From Defluviimonas aquaemixtae (GTDB taxonomy: Bacteria > Pseudomonadota > Alphaproteobacteria > Rhodobacterales > Rhodobacteraceae), in assembly GCF_900302475.1 (NCBI RefSeq), contig NZ_OMOQ01000001.1, positions 1,178,001 to 1,242,000 of the forward strand: a stretch of 64,000 bases of DNA, given 5' to 3'. The notes beneath the pieces are model-generated. The model saw only the letters and a program-made list of their open reading frames with translations, made no database searches and was not told the origin of the DNA. Shown here in pieces: positions 19,870-28,143 of the stretch (its first letter is position 1; each line of letters opens with the position of its first letter). The position numbers were made by a program, and so were the translations under genes.

Positions 19870-20871
19870 TCAGATAAGCTTGCCCATCGCGACCGCCGTG
19901 TCCGCCATCCGGTTTGAGAAACCCCATTCGTTGTCGTACCACGACAGGATCCGGCACATCCGGCCCTCCATGACCTTGGTCTGGTCCATGTGGAAGACCG
20001 AGGAATGCGGGTCGTGATTGAAGTCGACCGAGACGTTCGGATGCTCTGTGAAGCCGAGGATGCCTCTCAGATGCCCTTGCGCGGCGTCGCGGATCGCGCC
20101 GTTGATCTCCTCCACGGTCGTGTCGCGCTTGGCCTCAAAGACAAGGTCCACGACCGAGACGTTGGGAGTCGGGACCCGGATCGCCACGCCGTCGAGCTTG
20201 CCGTTGAGTTCCGGCAGAACGAGGCCCACCGCCTTCGCCGCTCCCGTGGAGGTCGGGATCATCGACAAGGCGGCCGCACGAGCGCGGTAGAGATCCTTGT
20301 GCATCGTATCCAGGGTCGGCTGGTCGCCGGTGTAGGAATGGATCGTCGTCATGAAGCCCTTCTGGATACCGATCGCGTCGTTCAGTACCTTGGCAACCGG
20401 GCTCAGACAGTTCGTCGTGCAGGAGGCGTTCGACACGACGATGTCATTCTTGGTCAGCTTGTCGTGGTTGACGCCGAAGACGATCGTCTTGTCGGCGTCC
20501 TTGCCGGGCGCCGAGATAAGGACACGGGATGAGCCGTTTGCCAGATGCGCCTGACAAGCCTCCTTGGAGGTGAATATGCCGGTGCATTCCATCACGACAT
20601 CGATGTGTTTCCAGGGCAGCTCGGCAGGATTGCGGATCGCGCTGACCTCGATCGGGCCGCGCCCGACATCGATCGTCGTCTCCGTCGTCTTGACCTCGGC
20701 CGGGAATCGGCCGTGAACGCTGTCGAAGCGCAGCAGGTGGGCGTTGGTCTCCACTGGGCCGAGGTCGTTGATCGCCACGACCTCAATATCTTTGCGGCCG
20801 GATTCGATGATCGCCCGAAGCACGTTCCGTCCGATGCGGCCGAACCCGTTGATCGCAACCTTCACTGCCAT
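19870..20871 (-). CDS. gap: Glyceraldehyde-3-phosphate dehydrogenase, copy 1
   Basis: This 333-residue type I GAPDH interconverts glyceraldehyde 3-phosphate and 1,3-bisphosphoglycerate. The N-terminal [11 protein letters not shown] loop and Asp36 in AINDLG favour NAD+. The active-site [12 protein letters not shown] contains the catalytic Cys and is followed by TIHSYTGDQ with the catalytic His. GAGGAGG precedes the ATG at 20871. A CceR-type palindrome lies 44 bases upstream of the start, over the probable -10. A small membrane protein gene and a second gap gene lie directly upstream on the same strand. Confidence 0.97.
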   Translation of the reverse strand: MAVKVAINGFGRIGRNVLRAIIESGRKDIEVVAINDLGPVETNAHLLRFDSVHGRFPAEVKTTETTIDVGRGPIEVSAIRNPAELPWKHIDVVMECTGIFTSKEACQAHLANGSSRVLISAPGKDADKTIVFGVNHDKLTKNDIVVSNASCTTNCLSPVAKVLNDAIGIQKGFMTTIHSYTGDQPTLDTMHKDLYRARAAALSMIPTSTGAAKAVGLVLPELNGKLDGVAIRVPTPNVSVVDLVFEAKRDTTVEEINGAIRDAAQGHLRGILGFTEHPNVSVDFNHDPHSSVFHMDQTKVMEGRMCRILSWYDNEWGFSNRMADTAVAMGKLI

Positions 20872-20915
20872 CCCAATCCTCCTCATGCTTTCGCGCGACG
20901 GCCTCCGGGCCTCTC

Positions 20916-20929
20916 TGTTACCGCTAACA
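20916..20929. promoter_or_regulatory. CceR-type operator of gap copy 1
   Basis: TGTTA-CCGC-TAACA is a perfect palindrome in its outer five bases and matches the TGTTA-N4-TAACA consensus described for CceR, a LacI-family regulator of central carbon metabolism in Alphaproteobacteria. On the minus strand a TTGACG hexamer lies 17 bases upstream of it, so the site covers the -10 position. The related site pair before gap copy 2 strengthens the call. Confidence 0.72.
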
Positions 20930-20968
20930 TCAAATTCGGGCGGAAACGTCAACCGAAGACTAGCGGTG

Positions 20969-21112
20969 TCAGCGCCAGAAGGCGAGAAATTCGATGAACT
21001 CGATGAGTTTACGGCCCAGGAAGACGGGCGCGCCGAGACCGAGCCAGAGATAGTCGGCCAGGAAAAAAGCCGTGGTCAAAGCCACAAGGGCGATGGCGAT
21101 CCGGTTGGTCAT
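20969..21112 (-). CDS. Small single-span membrane protein between the gap genes
   Basis: This 47-residue product has an N-terminal hydrophobic helix ([21 protein letters not shown]) and an amphipathic tail with [15 protein letters not shown] similar tiny protein beside gap genes occurs, as I recall, in other Rhodobacteraceae, which is the main reason to call it; the sequence alone is short and I see no clear ribosome-binding site. It lies 28 bases downstream of gap copy 2 and would be read from the same transcript. Its function is unknown. Confidence 0.6.
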   Translation of the reverse strand: MTNRIAIALVALTTAFFLADYLWLGLGAPVFLGRKLIEFIEFLAFWR

Positions 21113-21140
21113 GGGTGGGGGGAAAGGCCCCCGATGCTCC

Positions 21141-22145
21141 TTATTGAAGGAGCCGCCCCATCGCACCGGCCACGTCGGCCATCCGGCAGGAGAAGCCCCA
21201 TTCGTTGTCGTACCAGGCCAGCACCCGGACGGTGCGGCCGCCGACAACCTTGGTCTGGTCGGGCGCGAAGATAGAGGAATAGGGGGTGTGGTTGAAGTCG
21301 ATCGAGACCTTCGGCTCGGGGTCATAGGAAAGAACCATGCCCATGTAGCCTGCCGCGGCTTCTCTTACGATTTCGTTGACATCGGCAACTGTTACATCCT
21401 TGCCCGCCTGAAAGGTCAGGTCAACGGCCGAGACATTGGGCGTGGGAACCCGGATCGCCGTGCCGTCGAGCCTGCCCGAAAGTTCCGGCAGCACCTCGCC
21501 CAAGGCCTTCGCAGCCCCGGTCGAGGTCGGGATCATCGCCATCGCGGCGGCGCGGGCGCGGTAGAGATCGCTGTGGCGGCGGTCAAGCGTCGGCTGATCG
21601 CCGGTATAGGAATGGATCGTCGTCATGATGCCCGACTCGATCCCGATCGCATCGTTCAGGACCTTGGCGAGCGGCGCGAGACAGTTCGTCGTGCAGGAGC
21701 CGTTCGAGACGACGTGGTGGTCGGCCGAGAGCTGCCGGTGGTTCACCCCGTAGACGACCGTTTTGTCCGCGTTCTTCGCCGGCGCCGAGACGAGTACCCG
21801 CCGCGCGCCCCGGTCGAGATGCATGGCCGCCCTGGCGCGGTCGTTGAACTTGCCGGTGCATTCGAGCACCACGTCGACACCGTCCCAGTCGAGCTCTTCC
21901 GGGTCATAGGTCGACATCACCTCGATCGGCCCGCGGCCAAGGTCGAGCGTGCTGCCCGCGACCTTTACGGGTCCGGAAAAGCGGCCGTGGACGGAATCGT
22001 ATTTAAGAAGATGTGCGTTCGTTTCGATGGGACCGGTCGCGTTGATCTTCACGACCTGCACGTCGTTCCGGGAGGCTTCCGCGATATGGGCGAGTGTGCA
22101 GCGCCCGATCCGCCCGAATCCGTTGATGCCGATTGTGACGGTCAT
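21141..22145 (-). CDS. gap: Glyceraldehyde-3-phosphate dehydrogenase, copy 2
   Basis: This 334-residue type I GAPDH has [11 protein letters not shown] at the N-terminus and an intact active site (SNGSCTTNCLAP, then TIHSYTGDQ). It differs from copy 1 at a key position: the Asp after the second beta strand that selects NAD+ is Ala36 here (KINATG), which may relax the preference toward NADP+. GGAGATGAGCAC precedes the ATG at 22145, and part of this site lies in a hairpin. Two CceR-type half-palindromes upstream suggest carbon-dependent control. A division of labour between glycolysis and gluconeogenesis is plausible. Confidence 0.96.
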   Translation of the reverse strand: MTVTIGINGFGRIGRCTLAHIAEASRNDVQVVKINATGPIETNAHLLKYDSVHGRFSGPVKVAGSTLDLGRGPIEVMSTYDPEELDWDGVDVVLECTGKFNDRARAAMHLDRGARRVLVSAPAKNADKTVVYGVNHRQLSADHHVVSNGSCTTNCLAPLAKVLNDAIGIESGIMTTIHSYTGDQPTLDRRHSDLYRARAAAMAMIPTSTGAAKALGEVLPELSGRLDGTAIRVPTPNVSAVDLTFQAGKDVTVADVNEIVREAAAGYMGMVLSYDPEPKVSIDFNHTPYSSIFAPDQTKVVGGRTVRVLAWYDNEWGFSCRMADVAGAMGRLLQ

Positions 22146-22155
22146 GTGCTCATCT

Positions 22156-22180
22156 CCTGTCCGCTCGGGGAACGGACAGG
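22156..22180 (-). promoter_or_regulatory. Hairpin covering the ribosome-binding site of gap copy 2
   Basis: CCTGTCCG and CGGACAGG form a perfect 8-bp stem with a 9-base loop in the leader of gap copy 2. On the coding strand the 3' arm CGGACAGG runs into the Shine-Dalgarno GGAGA, so folding would hide part of the ribosome-binding site. Confidence 0.45.
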
Positions 22181-22243
22181 GCCGCGCCGCCTTTGGGCCG
22201 CAATAGCAAATGCTGACCGGCGGGAAAACCCACGCTATCAACA

Positions 22244-22277
22244 TGTTAGCGAAAACACCAACCTGTTAGCGAAAACA
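22244..22277. promoter_or_regulatory. Tandem CceR-type operators upstream of gap copy 2
   Basis: TGTTAGCGAAAACA occurs twice (22244-22257 and 22264-22277), exactly 20 bases apart, so both copies face the same side of the helix. Each is an imperfect form of the TGTTA-N4-TAACA palindrome found intact before gap copy 1. They lie in the divergent region between gap copy 2 and the DUF808 gene and could act on either. Confidence 0.68.
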
Positions 22278-22384
22278 GATTCCACAATCGGCCGAAGCCG
22301 ACGCGACTATGCGCGGAACCGTCAACCGGTTGCCTCTGCGCGGTGATCGGTTAGGGTTTGGGAAACGCGCGGGCAGGAACGGGT

Positions 22385-23359
22385 ATGAGTGGACTTCTGG
22401 CACTTCTCGACGACGTGGCGGCCATCGCCAAGGTCGCGGCGGCAAGCGTCGACGACGTCGCAGGCATGGCGGCCAAGGCGGGGTCGAAGACAGCGGGTAT
22501 CATCATAGACGATGCGGCGGTAACGCCGAAATACGTCCACGGCTTCGAGGCCAAGCGCGAGCTTCCGATCATCTGGAAGATCACCAAGGGCTCTCTTTTC
22601 AACAAGTTGGTGATCCTCCTGCCTGCGGCGATGCTGATGAACGCCTTCGCGCCCTGGCTGATCACGCCTTTGCTGATGCTTGGTGGGGCCTATCTCTGTT
22701 TCGAGGGCGCCGAGAAGGTGTTTCATCTGCTCTTTCCGCACGGCGATCCTAAGATCGAGGCGGATCTGGACGTGCGCGATCCGGCTCATTTGGAAGAAGA
22801 GCGCGTCAAGGGCGCGATCAAGACTGATTTCATCCTGTCTGCCGAGATCATGACCATCGCGCTGGCAGCCATTCCCGACGGCATCCTGTGGATGGAGGCC
22901 GCGACGCTTGCCGTCGTCGCCATTGGCGTTACCGTCGTGGTGTACGGCTCGGTCGCACTCATCGTGAAGATGGACGATATCGGGCTCTACCTGGCGGCGG
23001 CGGCGCGGACGGGCGTCGGACGGGCGCTGGGGAAAGGTCTCGTGAAGGGGATGCCGAAGCTCATGGCGCTTTTGTCCACGATCGGTACCGCCGCGATGCT
23101 CTGGGTCGGCGGCTCGATCATCATTCACGGTCTCGACGTACTGGGCTGGCCGGTGCTCTACGACTGGATCCACCACGTGGCCGAGGCCGCGGTGCATGGC
23201 ATTTCCGGTCCCGCCATAGGCTTTCTCGAATGGTTGATCGTCGCGGGGCTCGACGGGCTGCTTGGCCTCGCGCTCGGGATGATCCTGATTCCGCTCGGAA
23301 CGCGCGTGATCGGACCGCTCGTGTCGCGCGTCACAGGCAAGTCGCCCGAGGCGCACTAG
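22385..23359 (+). CDS. DUF808 family membrane protein
   Basis: This 324-residue inner-membrane protein begins with the family hallmark SGLLALLDDVAAIAKVAAASVDDV, then AGIIIDDAAVTPKYV and several hydrophobic helices (LFNKLVILLPAAMLMN, TIALAAIPDGILW, IGVTVVVYGSVALIV, near LLSTIGTAAMLWVGGS, and the last at LLGLALGMILIPLG). E. coli YedI is the named relative; the function is unknown. The ATG follows GGAACGGGT. It is divergent from gap copy 2 and shares its upstream region, so the CceR-type sites may affect it too. Confidence 0.93.
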   Translation: MSGLLALLDDVAAIAKVAAASVDDVAGMAAKAGSKTAGIIIDDAAVTPKYVHGFEAKRELPIIWKITKGSLFNKLVILLPAAMLMNAFAPWLITPLLMLGGAYLCFEGAEKVFHLLFPHGDPKIEADLDVRDPAHLEEERVKGAIKTDFILSAEIMTIALAAIPDGILWMEAATLAVVAIGVTVVVYGSVALIVKMDDIGLYLAAAARTGVGRALGKGLVKGMPKLMALLSTIGTAAMLWVGGSIIIHGLDVLGWPVLYDWIHHVAEAAVHGISGPAIGFLEWLIVAGLDGLLGLALGMILIPLGTRVIGPLVSRVTGKSPEAH

Positions 23360-23407
23360 CGACTGCCTGCACTGACCCCGCCGACACGCCTTCGGTACCC
23401 CGCGCCG

Positions 23408-23959
23408 TTAGGACCGCAAGGACACGTTCACCGCAAACGGCCCCTTTTCGCCGTCCATCAGACTGAACTCCAGATCGGTTCCAAGATCGAGCCGCTCCCA
23501 ATCGCTGCCGATCACGCTGTCGCGCTGGAAGTAGACTTCGAGCCCGCCGCTTGAGCGGATGAAGCCATAACCCTCGACGGTGAATAGCCGCACGACCTGG
23601 CCGTGATGCTTCTCGGGATGGCTCTTGACCTGCACGCCCTTCATCTTGCGCACGTAGTCGTCCAGCTGCCGCCGCGCGGCGTTGAAGCTGTCGCGTATCG
23701 CGACGTGCAGATCCTCGTGCGCGGCCAGGTCGCCGGGCTTCTTGTTGACCACGATCACGCCGCCCGGCACCTCGGCTTCGACGGCGACTTGGTAGAGATG
23801 GCCCTTGTGGCCGCGCGCGGTGCGCTTCTCGACGATCACCCGGCAAGAGGTGATGCGCTGGAAAACCTGTTCGAGCTTTCCAATCTTGCCACGGATTTCG
23901 GAGGTGACTGCGGGCGAGGCGTCCATGCCGTGAAAGATGATCTGAGGTTCGGTTTCCAT
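23408..23959 (-). CDS. HPF/RaiA ribosome-associated protein with C-terminal cold-shock domain
   Basis: This 183-residue protein has two domains. Residues 1-110 resemble HPF/RaiA ribosome hibernation factors (IIFHGMDASPAVTSEIRGKIGKLE, then VNKKPGD and HEDLHVAIRDSFNAARRQLDDY). Residues 115-183 resemble a cold-shock domain: GQVVRLFTVEGYGFI, EVYFQRDSV, then LDLGTDLEF and GEKGPFAVNV. The first part would bind the 30S decoding region in resting cells, the second single-stranded RNA. AAAGGACGCGAC precedes the ATG at 23959. It is neither the short HPF nor the usual long form with a dimerisation domain. Confidence 0.88.
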   Translation of the reverse strand: METEPQIIFHGMDASPAVTSEIRGKIGKLEQVFQRITSCRVIVEKRTARGHKGHLYQVAVEAEVPGGVIVVNKKPGDLAAHEDLHVAIRDSFNAARRQLDDYVRKMKGVQVKSHPEKHHGQVVRLFTVEGYGFIRSSGGLEVYFQRDSVIGSDWERLDLGTDLEFSLMDGEKGPFAVNVSLRS

Positions 23960-24115
23960 GTCGCGTCCTTTGCGAAAGCTATCCGGGAGTTTCGGCGCAC
24001 CGGCGCGATCAGTCACTGATTCTGGTCAAGTCGTGCCCGCTGACGTCGGTCAATGCGATCCCGCCCGGTTCATGTTTGTGTGCCCGAAAGCCATCGCAAT
24101 CGAGGAGAGGCGAAG

Positions 24116-24547
24116 ATGAGTGCGTACGGACTCAAGGTCATCGACGAGGCGGTGCAAGCCGCGAACATCTGGGTGAACGAGGTGGACAGCCGCACCGGCT
24201 GGGACAACAAGCAGCGCAGCTACCGCCTGCTTCGCGCGGTGCTGCACGCAGTCCGGGACCACCTGACGGTGAACGAGGCGACCGATCTCGGCGCGCAGTT
24301 GCCGACTTTGATCCGCGGCGTTTACTACGAGGGCTGGAACAGTTCGCGAAATCCCGTACGCATGCGTCATGCCGACGATTTCGTCGCGGCGGTCCAGAAG
24401 GAATTCGCGCCCGATACGTTCGAGGACGCCGACCGGGCGCTCCGGGCGGTGTTCGATCTGTTCGACAGCCACGTATCTGCCGGCGAGATGAAGGACATTC
24501 GCGGCGCTTTCACGAAGGAAATCCGGTCGCTATTCGGCGTTTCCTGA
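24116..24547 (+). CDS. DUF2267 domain protein
   Basis: This 143-residue all-helical protein has typical DUF2267 features: ANIWVNEVDSRTGWDNKQRSYRLLRAVLHAVRDHLTVNEATDLGAQLPTLI split over two helices, then YYEGW and a second repeat ending in EMKDIRGAFTKEIRSLF. Members are often linked to stress or stationary-phase gene groups; the HPF-like gene divergent from it fits that theme. GAGAGGCGAAG precedes the ATG. Its biochemical role is unknown. Confidence 0.9.
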   Translation: MSAYGLKVIDEAVQAANIWVNEVDSRTGWDNKQRSYRLLRAVLHAVRDHLTVNEATDLGAQLPTLIRGVYYEGWNSSRNPVRMRHADDFVAAVQKEFAPDTFEDADRALRAVFDLFDSHVSAGEMKDIRGAFTKEIRSLFGVS

Positions 24548-24550
24548 CGC

Positions 24551-26569
24551 TCAGAGCAGCGATCTGACCTTTTCCGCCACGGCATCCGCCGTGATGCCGA
24601 ATTCCTCGTAAAGCCGCCCGGCCGGGGCCGAGGCGCCAAAGCTGTCCATGCCGACGAAGCCCGACTTGGCCTCGCGGCCGCGCTCGCCCAGGAGCCAACG
24701 GTCCCAGGGCTGTCGCACCGCCGCCTCGACTGCCACACGGACCGGTCCGCCAGGCAGGACGCGCTTGCGATAACCGTCAGGCTGCGCGGCGAAAAGCTCC
24801 ATGCAGGGCATCGAGACGACCCGCGTTCCGATGTCTTCGGCTTCAAGGATATCGCGCGCGGCCAACGCAATCTCGACTTCCGATCCGGTGGCAAGAAGGA
24901 TTACCCGGCGCTTCGCCTCCGCTTCGCGCAGTATGTAAGCGCCCTGGGCCGAAAGGTTCTTTGTCGCGTGCTTCGTTCGGACCGTTGGCAGGTTCTGGCG
25001 GGAAAGCGCCAGAACCGAAGGCGTCTTGTCCGAGGTCAGCGCCAGCTCCCACGCCTCCGCCGTCTCGATCAGGTCGGCGGGCCGGAAAGTCAGCGTATTC
25101 GGTGTCGCCCGGCAGATCGCCAGGTGCTCGACCGGCTGGTGCGTCGGCCCGTCCTCGCCGAGGCCGATCGAGTCGTGCGTCATCACATAGACGGCAGGCA
25201 CACCCATGAGCGCCGACAGCCGCATCGCGCCGCGCGCGTAATCGGTGAAGCACAGGAAGGTCCCGCCATAGGGCCGGATGCCGCCATGCAGCGCCATGCC
25301 GTTCATCGCCCCCGCCATGCCGTGTTCGCGAATGCCGAAATGGATGTAGCGGCCCTTGCGGTTCTCGGGGTCGAAGACGCCGAGATCGCCCGTCTTGGTG
25401 TTGTTCGATCCCGTGAGGTCCGCCGAACCGCCGATCGTCTCCGGCATGACCGGGTTGACGACTTCAAGCACCATCTCGCTGGCCTTGCGTGTTGCGACCT
25501 TGGGCTGAGCCTCGGCGTTCTGCTTCTTCAGCGCCCGGATCGTCGCGGCGAGTTTTTTCGGTGCCTCGCCCGACATGCGGCGTTCGAATTCGGCCCGCTT
25601 GGCGCCCGAGAGCTCCGCGACCCGTGCGCCCCACTCCGCCCGCGCCTTGCCGCCGCGTGCGCCGATCGCCGCCCAGGCTTCGCGGATAGTGGCGGGAATC
25701 TCAAATGCCGGATGCGGCCAGCCATAGATCTCCTTCGTCACCTCGATCTCGTCCGGCCCGAGCGGGGAGCCATGCGCGCCTGCCGTGTCCTGCTTCTTCG
25801 GACTGCCGAAACCGATATGAGTCTTGCAGTCAACGAAGACGGGACGGTCCGATGTCTTCGCCTCGGTCAGCGCGCGGTCGATATCGGCCGGGTCATGCCC
25901 GTTGCACGACAAGACGCGCCAGCCGGCCGCAGCGAACCGCGCGCGCTGGTCGGTCACGTCGGAGAGGCTGATCTTGCCGTCGATCGAGATGTTGTTGTTG
26001 TCCCAGAGCACGATGAGCTTCGAAAGCTTCTGCATGCCCGCAAGCCCGATCGCCTCGTGGCTGATACCTTCCATGAGGCAGCCGTCGCCAGCGATGACCC
26101 AGGTCCGGTGATCGACGATCTTGGGCCCGAACTGGGCGCGGAGCGACTCCTCGGCGATCGCGAAGCCCACCGCATTTGCGAGGCCTTGGCCGAGCGGGCC
26201 GGTCGTCGTCTCGATGCCCTTGGCGAGAAAGTTTTCCGGATGGCCGGCTGTGACCGACCCCCACTGGCGAAAATTCCGGATCTGTTCGAGCGTCATGCTC
26301 GCGTACCCGGTCAGATGGAGAAGCGCGTAAAGCAGCATCGAGCCATGCCCGGCCGACAGGATGAACCGGTCCCGGTCGGCCCAGTCAGGTGCCGAGGCGT
26401 CGAATTTCAGGTGCTTCTCAAACAGCACGGTGGCGACATCGGCCATACCCATTGGCATGCCCGGATGTCCGGAATTCGCGGCTTGCACCGCATCCATGGC
26501 AAGCGTGCGGATCGCGGCGGCGCGCATCCAGTGGTCGGGGTGGGCGGAGCGGAGCGTGGCGATGTCCAA
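24551..26569 (-). CDS. tkt: Transketolase
   Basis: This 672-residue thiamine-diphosphate enzyme moves two-carbon units between sugar phosphates in the pentose phosphate and Calvin pathways. The N-terminal [13 protein letters not shown], the ThDP motif [18 protein letters not shown] (with the later WDNNNIS), the second-domain [14 protein letters not shown] and [19 protein letters not shown] segments and the C-terminal domain are all present. The best start is TTG at 26569, with AAGGA eight bases upstream; no ATG occurs before the conserved N-terminus. It is the third central-carbon gene in this part, after the two gap genes. It ends two bases from the convergent DUF2267 gene. Confidence 0.95.
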   Translation of the reverse strand: MDIATLRSAHPDHWMRAAAIRTLAMDAVQAANSGHPGMPMGMADVATVLFEKHLKFDASAPDWADRDRFILSAGHGSMLLYALLHLTGYASMTLEQIRNFRQWGSVTAGHPENFLAKGIETTTGPLGQGLANAVGFAIAEESLRAQFGPKIVDHRTWVIAGDGCLMEGISHEAIGLAGMQKLSKLIVLWDNNNISIDGKISLSDVTDQRARFAAAGWRVLSCNGHDPADIDRALTEAKTSDRPVFVDCKTHIGFGSPKKQDTAGAHGSPLGPDEIEVTKEIYGWPHPAFEIPATIREAWAAIGARGGKARAEWGARVAELSGAKRAEFERRMSGEAPKKLAATIRALKKQNAEAQPKVATRKASEMVLEVVNPVMPETIGGSADLTGSNNTKTGDLGVFDPENRKGRYIHFGIREHGMAGAMNGMALHGGIRPYGGTFLCFTDYARGAMRLSALMGVPAVYVMTHDSIGLGEDGPTHQPVEHLAICRATPNTLTFRPADLIETAEAWELALTSDKTPSVLALSRQNLPTVRTKHATKNLSAQGAYILREAEAKRRVILLATGSEVEIALAARDILEAEDIGTRVVSMPCMELFAAQPDGYRKRVLPGGPVRVAVEAAVRQPWDRWLLGERGREAKSGFVGMDSFGASAPAGRLYEEFGITADAVAEKVRSLL

Positions 26570-26810
26570 TGGGCGGTTCCTTCTGATGTCGGCTGGCGGG
26601 CTTGATAACAGGCCGACCGGCAAGTTCAAGCTCAGCTCCTAACCATCTGGCATCAAAGGGGGGAGAAATCGCGCGCCGGTTTGGTCTACACTTGGCCACT
26701 CTGCGGACGTGTCCGATTCGCCCTGCCGGGCGTGACAAGGGACCGAGCAGAGGCGTACCCGAAGGTGCGGGTGCGGGCGACGGACTTATTCGGGTAGGGG
26801 GCTTAGAGGA

Positions 26811-27302
26811 ATGACCGAAATAACCGAGTTGGAGCGGCGGATAACCGCGGCCCTGGAACGGATCGGCAAGGGGCTGGATGCGCTCGGGGCCGGCGCTGGC
26901 GGTGCGGTTGCAGTGGATGGCGGGCAGGACGGCGATGCCGAACTGCGCGAGGCTCTCGAGGCCGAGCGGGAGGCCAATGCCCAGCTCACCGAACGCGTGC
27001 GATCGATCAAGGAGAAGCAGGAAACCACTGTCGCTACGCTTGAAAAGAAGGTCGCTCAGCTGACCGAGCAGCTCAACGCCGCCGATGTGGAACTGCAGCG
27101 TCAGCGGCAGCTGAACGCCGATCTGACCGAGGCGAACCGCGAGTTGAGCGAAGCCGCGCGGAAGGGCGTGTCGGAGCCGGATCTCATCAACCGGTCGATG
27201 TTGACCGAACTTGAGGCTCTAAGGGCGGCCCGCGCCGCGGAAGTGATGGAGATGGATGAGATCCTGTCCGAACTGAAGCCGCTCATCGGTGAGGTGGCCT
27301 AA
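26811..27302 (+). CDS. Coiled-coil protein preceding zapA
   Basis: This 163-residue protein is mostly a predicted coiled coil (about residues 43-120, rich in Glu, Gln, Lys and Leu in heptads), preceded by a short helix and a Gly/Ala linker. It overlaps zapA by the sequence CTAATG, with its stop touching the zapA start, so the two are coupled. A similar coiled-coil gene before zapA occurs in related bacteria, which suggests a divisome-associated role; this is inferred from position only. Confidence 0.8.
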   Translation: MTEITELERRITAALERIGKGLDALGAGAGGAVAVDGGQDGDAELREALEAEREANAQLTERVRSIKEKQETTVATLEKKVAQLTEQLNAADVELQRQRQLNADLTEANRELSEAARKGVSEPDLINRSMLTELEALRAARAAEVMEMDEILSELKPLIGEVA

Positions 27303-27682
27303 TGCCAGAGATGACGATTTCCATAGGCGGACGCGATTTCGAAGTGGCCTGCCAAGAGGGCGAGGAGCAATTCCTCAGGACGGCGGCCAAGATGCTCGAC
27401 AACGAGGCAACGACGCTCGTCAGCCAGATCGGGCGCATGCCGGAGGCACGCATGCTTCTGATGGCGGGGCTCATGCTGGCGGACAAGACGGCCGGTCTGG
27501 AAGATCAGCTGCGGACGGCCGAAGAGCGCGCCGGGGTGGCTGAACGCGTGGCAGCCAATGCCCGCGCAAATCCCGAACGTGTCGAGGTGCCCGTGATCCC
27601 CGAGATCGTGAGCGACACCTTCGCTGAGATCGCGGCGCGTGCCGAGGCCCTGGCCGACCGGATCGAGGAGCGGCTGCAGTAG
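27302..27682 (+). CDS. zapA: Cell division protein ZapA
   Basis: This 126-residue protein has the ZapA N-terminal domain (MTISIGGRDFEVACQEGEEQFLRTAAKMLDNE, cut by short linkers) and a helical C-terminus, with the typical MLLMAGLMLADK region. ZapA binds FtsZ and bundles its protofilaments at midcell. It is coupled to the coiled-coil gene just upstream, which may be a partner. A GC-rich hairpin follows, between zapA and the convergent grxD. Confidence 0.9.
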   Translation: MPEMTISIGGRDFEVACQEGEEQFLRTAAKMLDNEATTLVSQIGRMPEARMLLMAGLMLADKTAGLEDQLRTAEERAGVAERVAANARANPERVEVPVIPEIVSDTFAEIAARAEALADRIEERLQ

Positions 27683-27730
27683 CAGAGCCCTGCCTGCGGG
27701 CGCGGCCGGTCGCTGGTGATAATCAGGGCA

Positions 27731-27771
27731 GACGGGACGCGCTGCGCGCGCGGGTAGCGCGTCCTGCCGTC
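27731..27771. terminator. Hairpin between convergent zapA and grxD
   Basis: ACGG-GACGCGCT pairs with AGCGCGTCC-TGCCGT across a short GC-rich loop, with a small bulge. It sits exactly between the two convergent genes and could end both transcripts, but there is no T-run on either side. Confidence 0.45.
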
Positions 27772-28138
27772 AGTTATTGGCCGCGCGGATCTGGTCGGCG
27801 GCGTCCTTATTGTACACCACGCCCCTTTGCTCGAAGAGCTGATCGAGTTCGCCCGAGAGCGTCATCTCGGTGATAATGTCGCAGCCGCCGACGAATTCGC
27901 CCTTCACGTAGAGCTGCGGGATCGTCGGCCAGTCGGAAAAGTCCTTGATCCCCTGGCGGATCTCGGCGTCCTCCAGCACGTTCACGTCGACATAGTCGAC
28001 GCCCATGAAGTTCAGCACACCCGCCACGCGGGAGGAGAAGCCGCATTGCGGCATCATCTTCGTGCCCTTCATGTAAAGGACGACGTCGTTCTTCGTGACG
28101 GTGTCGCGGATCTGGTCCTGCGCGGTCGTGGTGGTCAT
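27770..28138 (-). CDS. grxD: Monothiol glutaredoxin (Grx4 family)
   Basis: This 122-residue glutaredoxin carries the monothiol CGFS active site at residues 32-35 (MMPQCGFSSRV), followed by WPTIPQLYVKGEFVGGCDI with the glutathione-binding TIPQ loop and the GGCD motif. Such proteins hold a bridging [2Fe-2S] cluster with glutathione and deliver it to target proteins. It lies immediately downstream of a bolA gene; BolA and Grx4 proteins form cluster-bound heterodimers that signal iron status, so the pair is functionally expected. Confidence 0.95.
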   Translation of the reverse strand: MTTTTAQDQIRDTVTKNDVVLYMKGTKMMPQCGFSSRVAGVLNFMGVDYVDVNVLEDAEIRQGIKDFSDWPTIPQLYVKGEFVGGCDIITEMTLSGELDQLFEQRGVVYNKDAADQIRAANN

Positions 28139-28143
28139 CTGGT

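Noticed and set aside
24968..26605. Rightward frame opposite transketolase
   Set aside because: Transketolase motifs are complete on the leftward strand; the antisense frame is a compositional shadow.
27683..27770. 6S RNA gene downstream of zapA, as in many Proteobacteria
   Set aside because: The gap is under 90 bases and holds only one GC-rich hairpin, too short for 6S RNA and without its central bubble.
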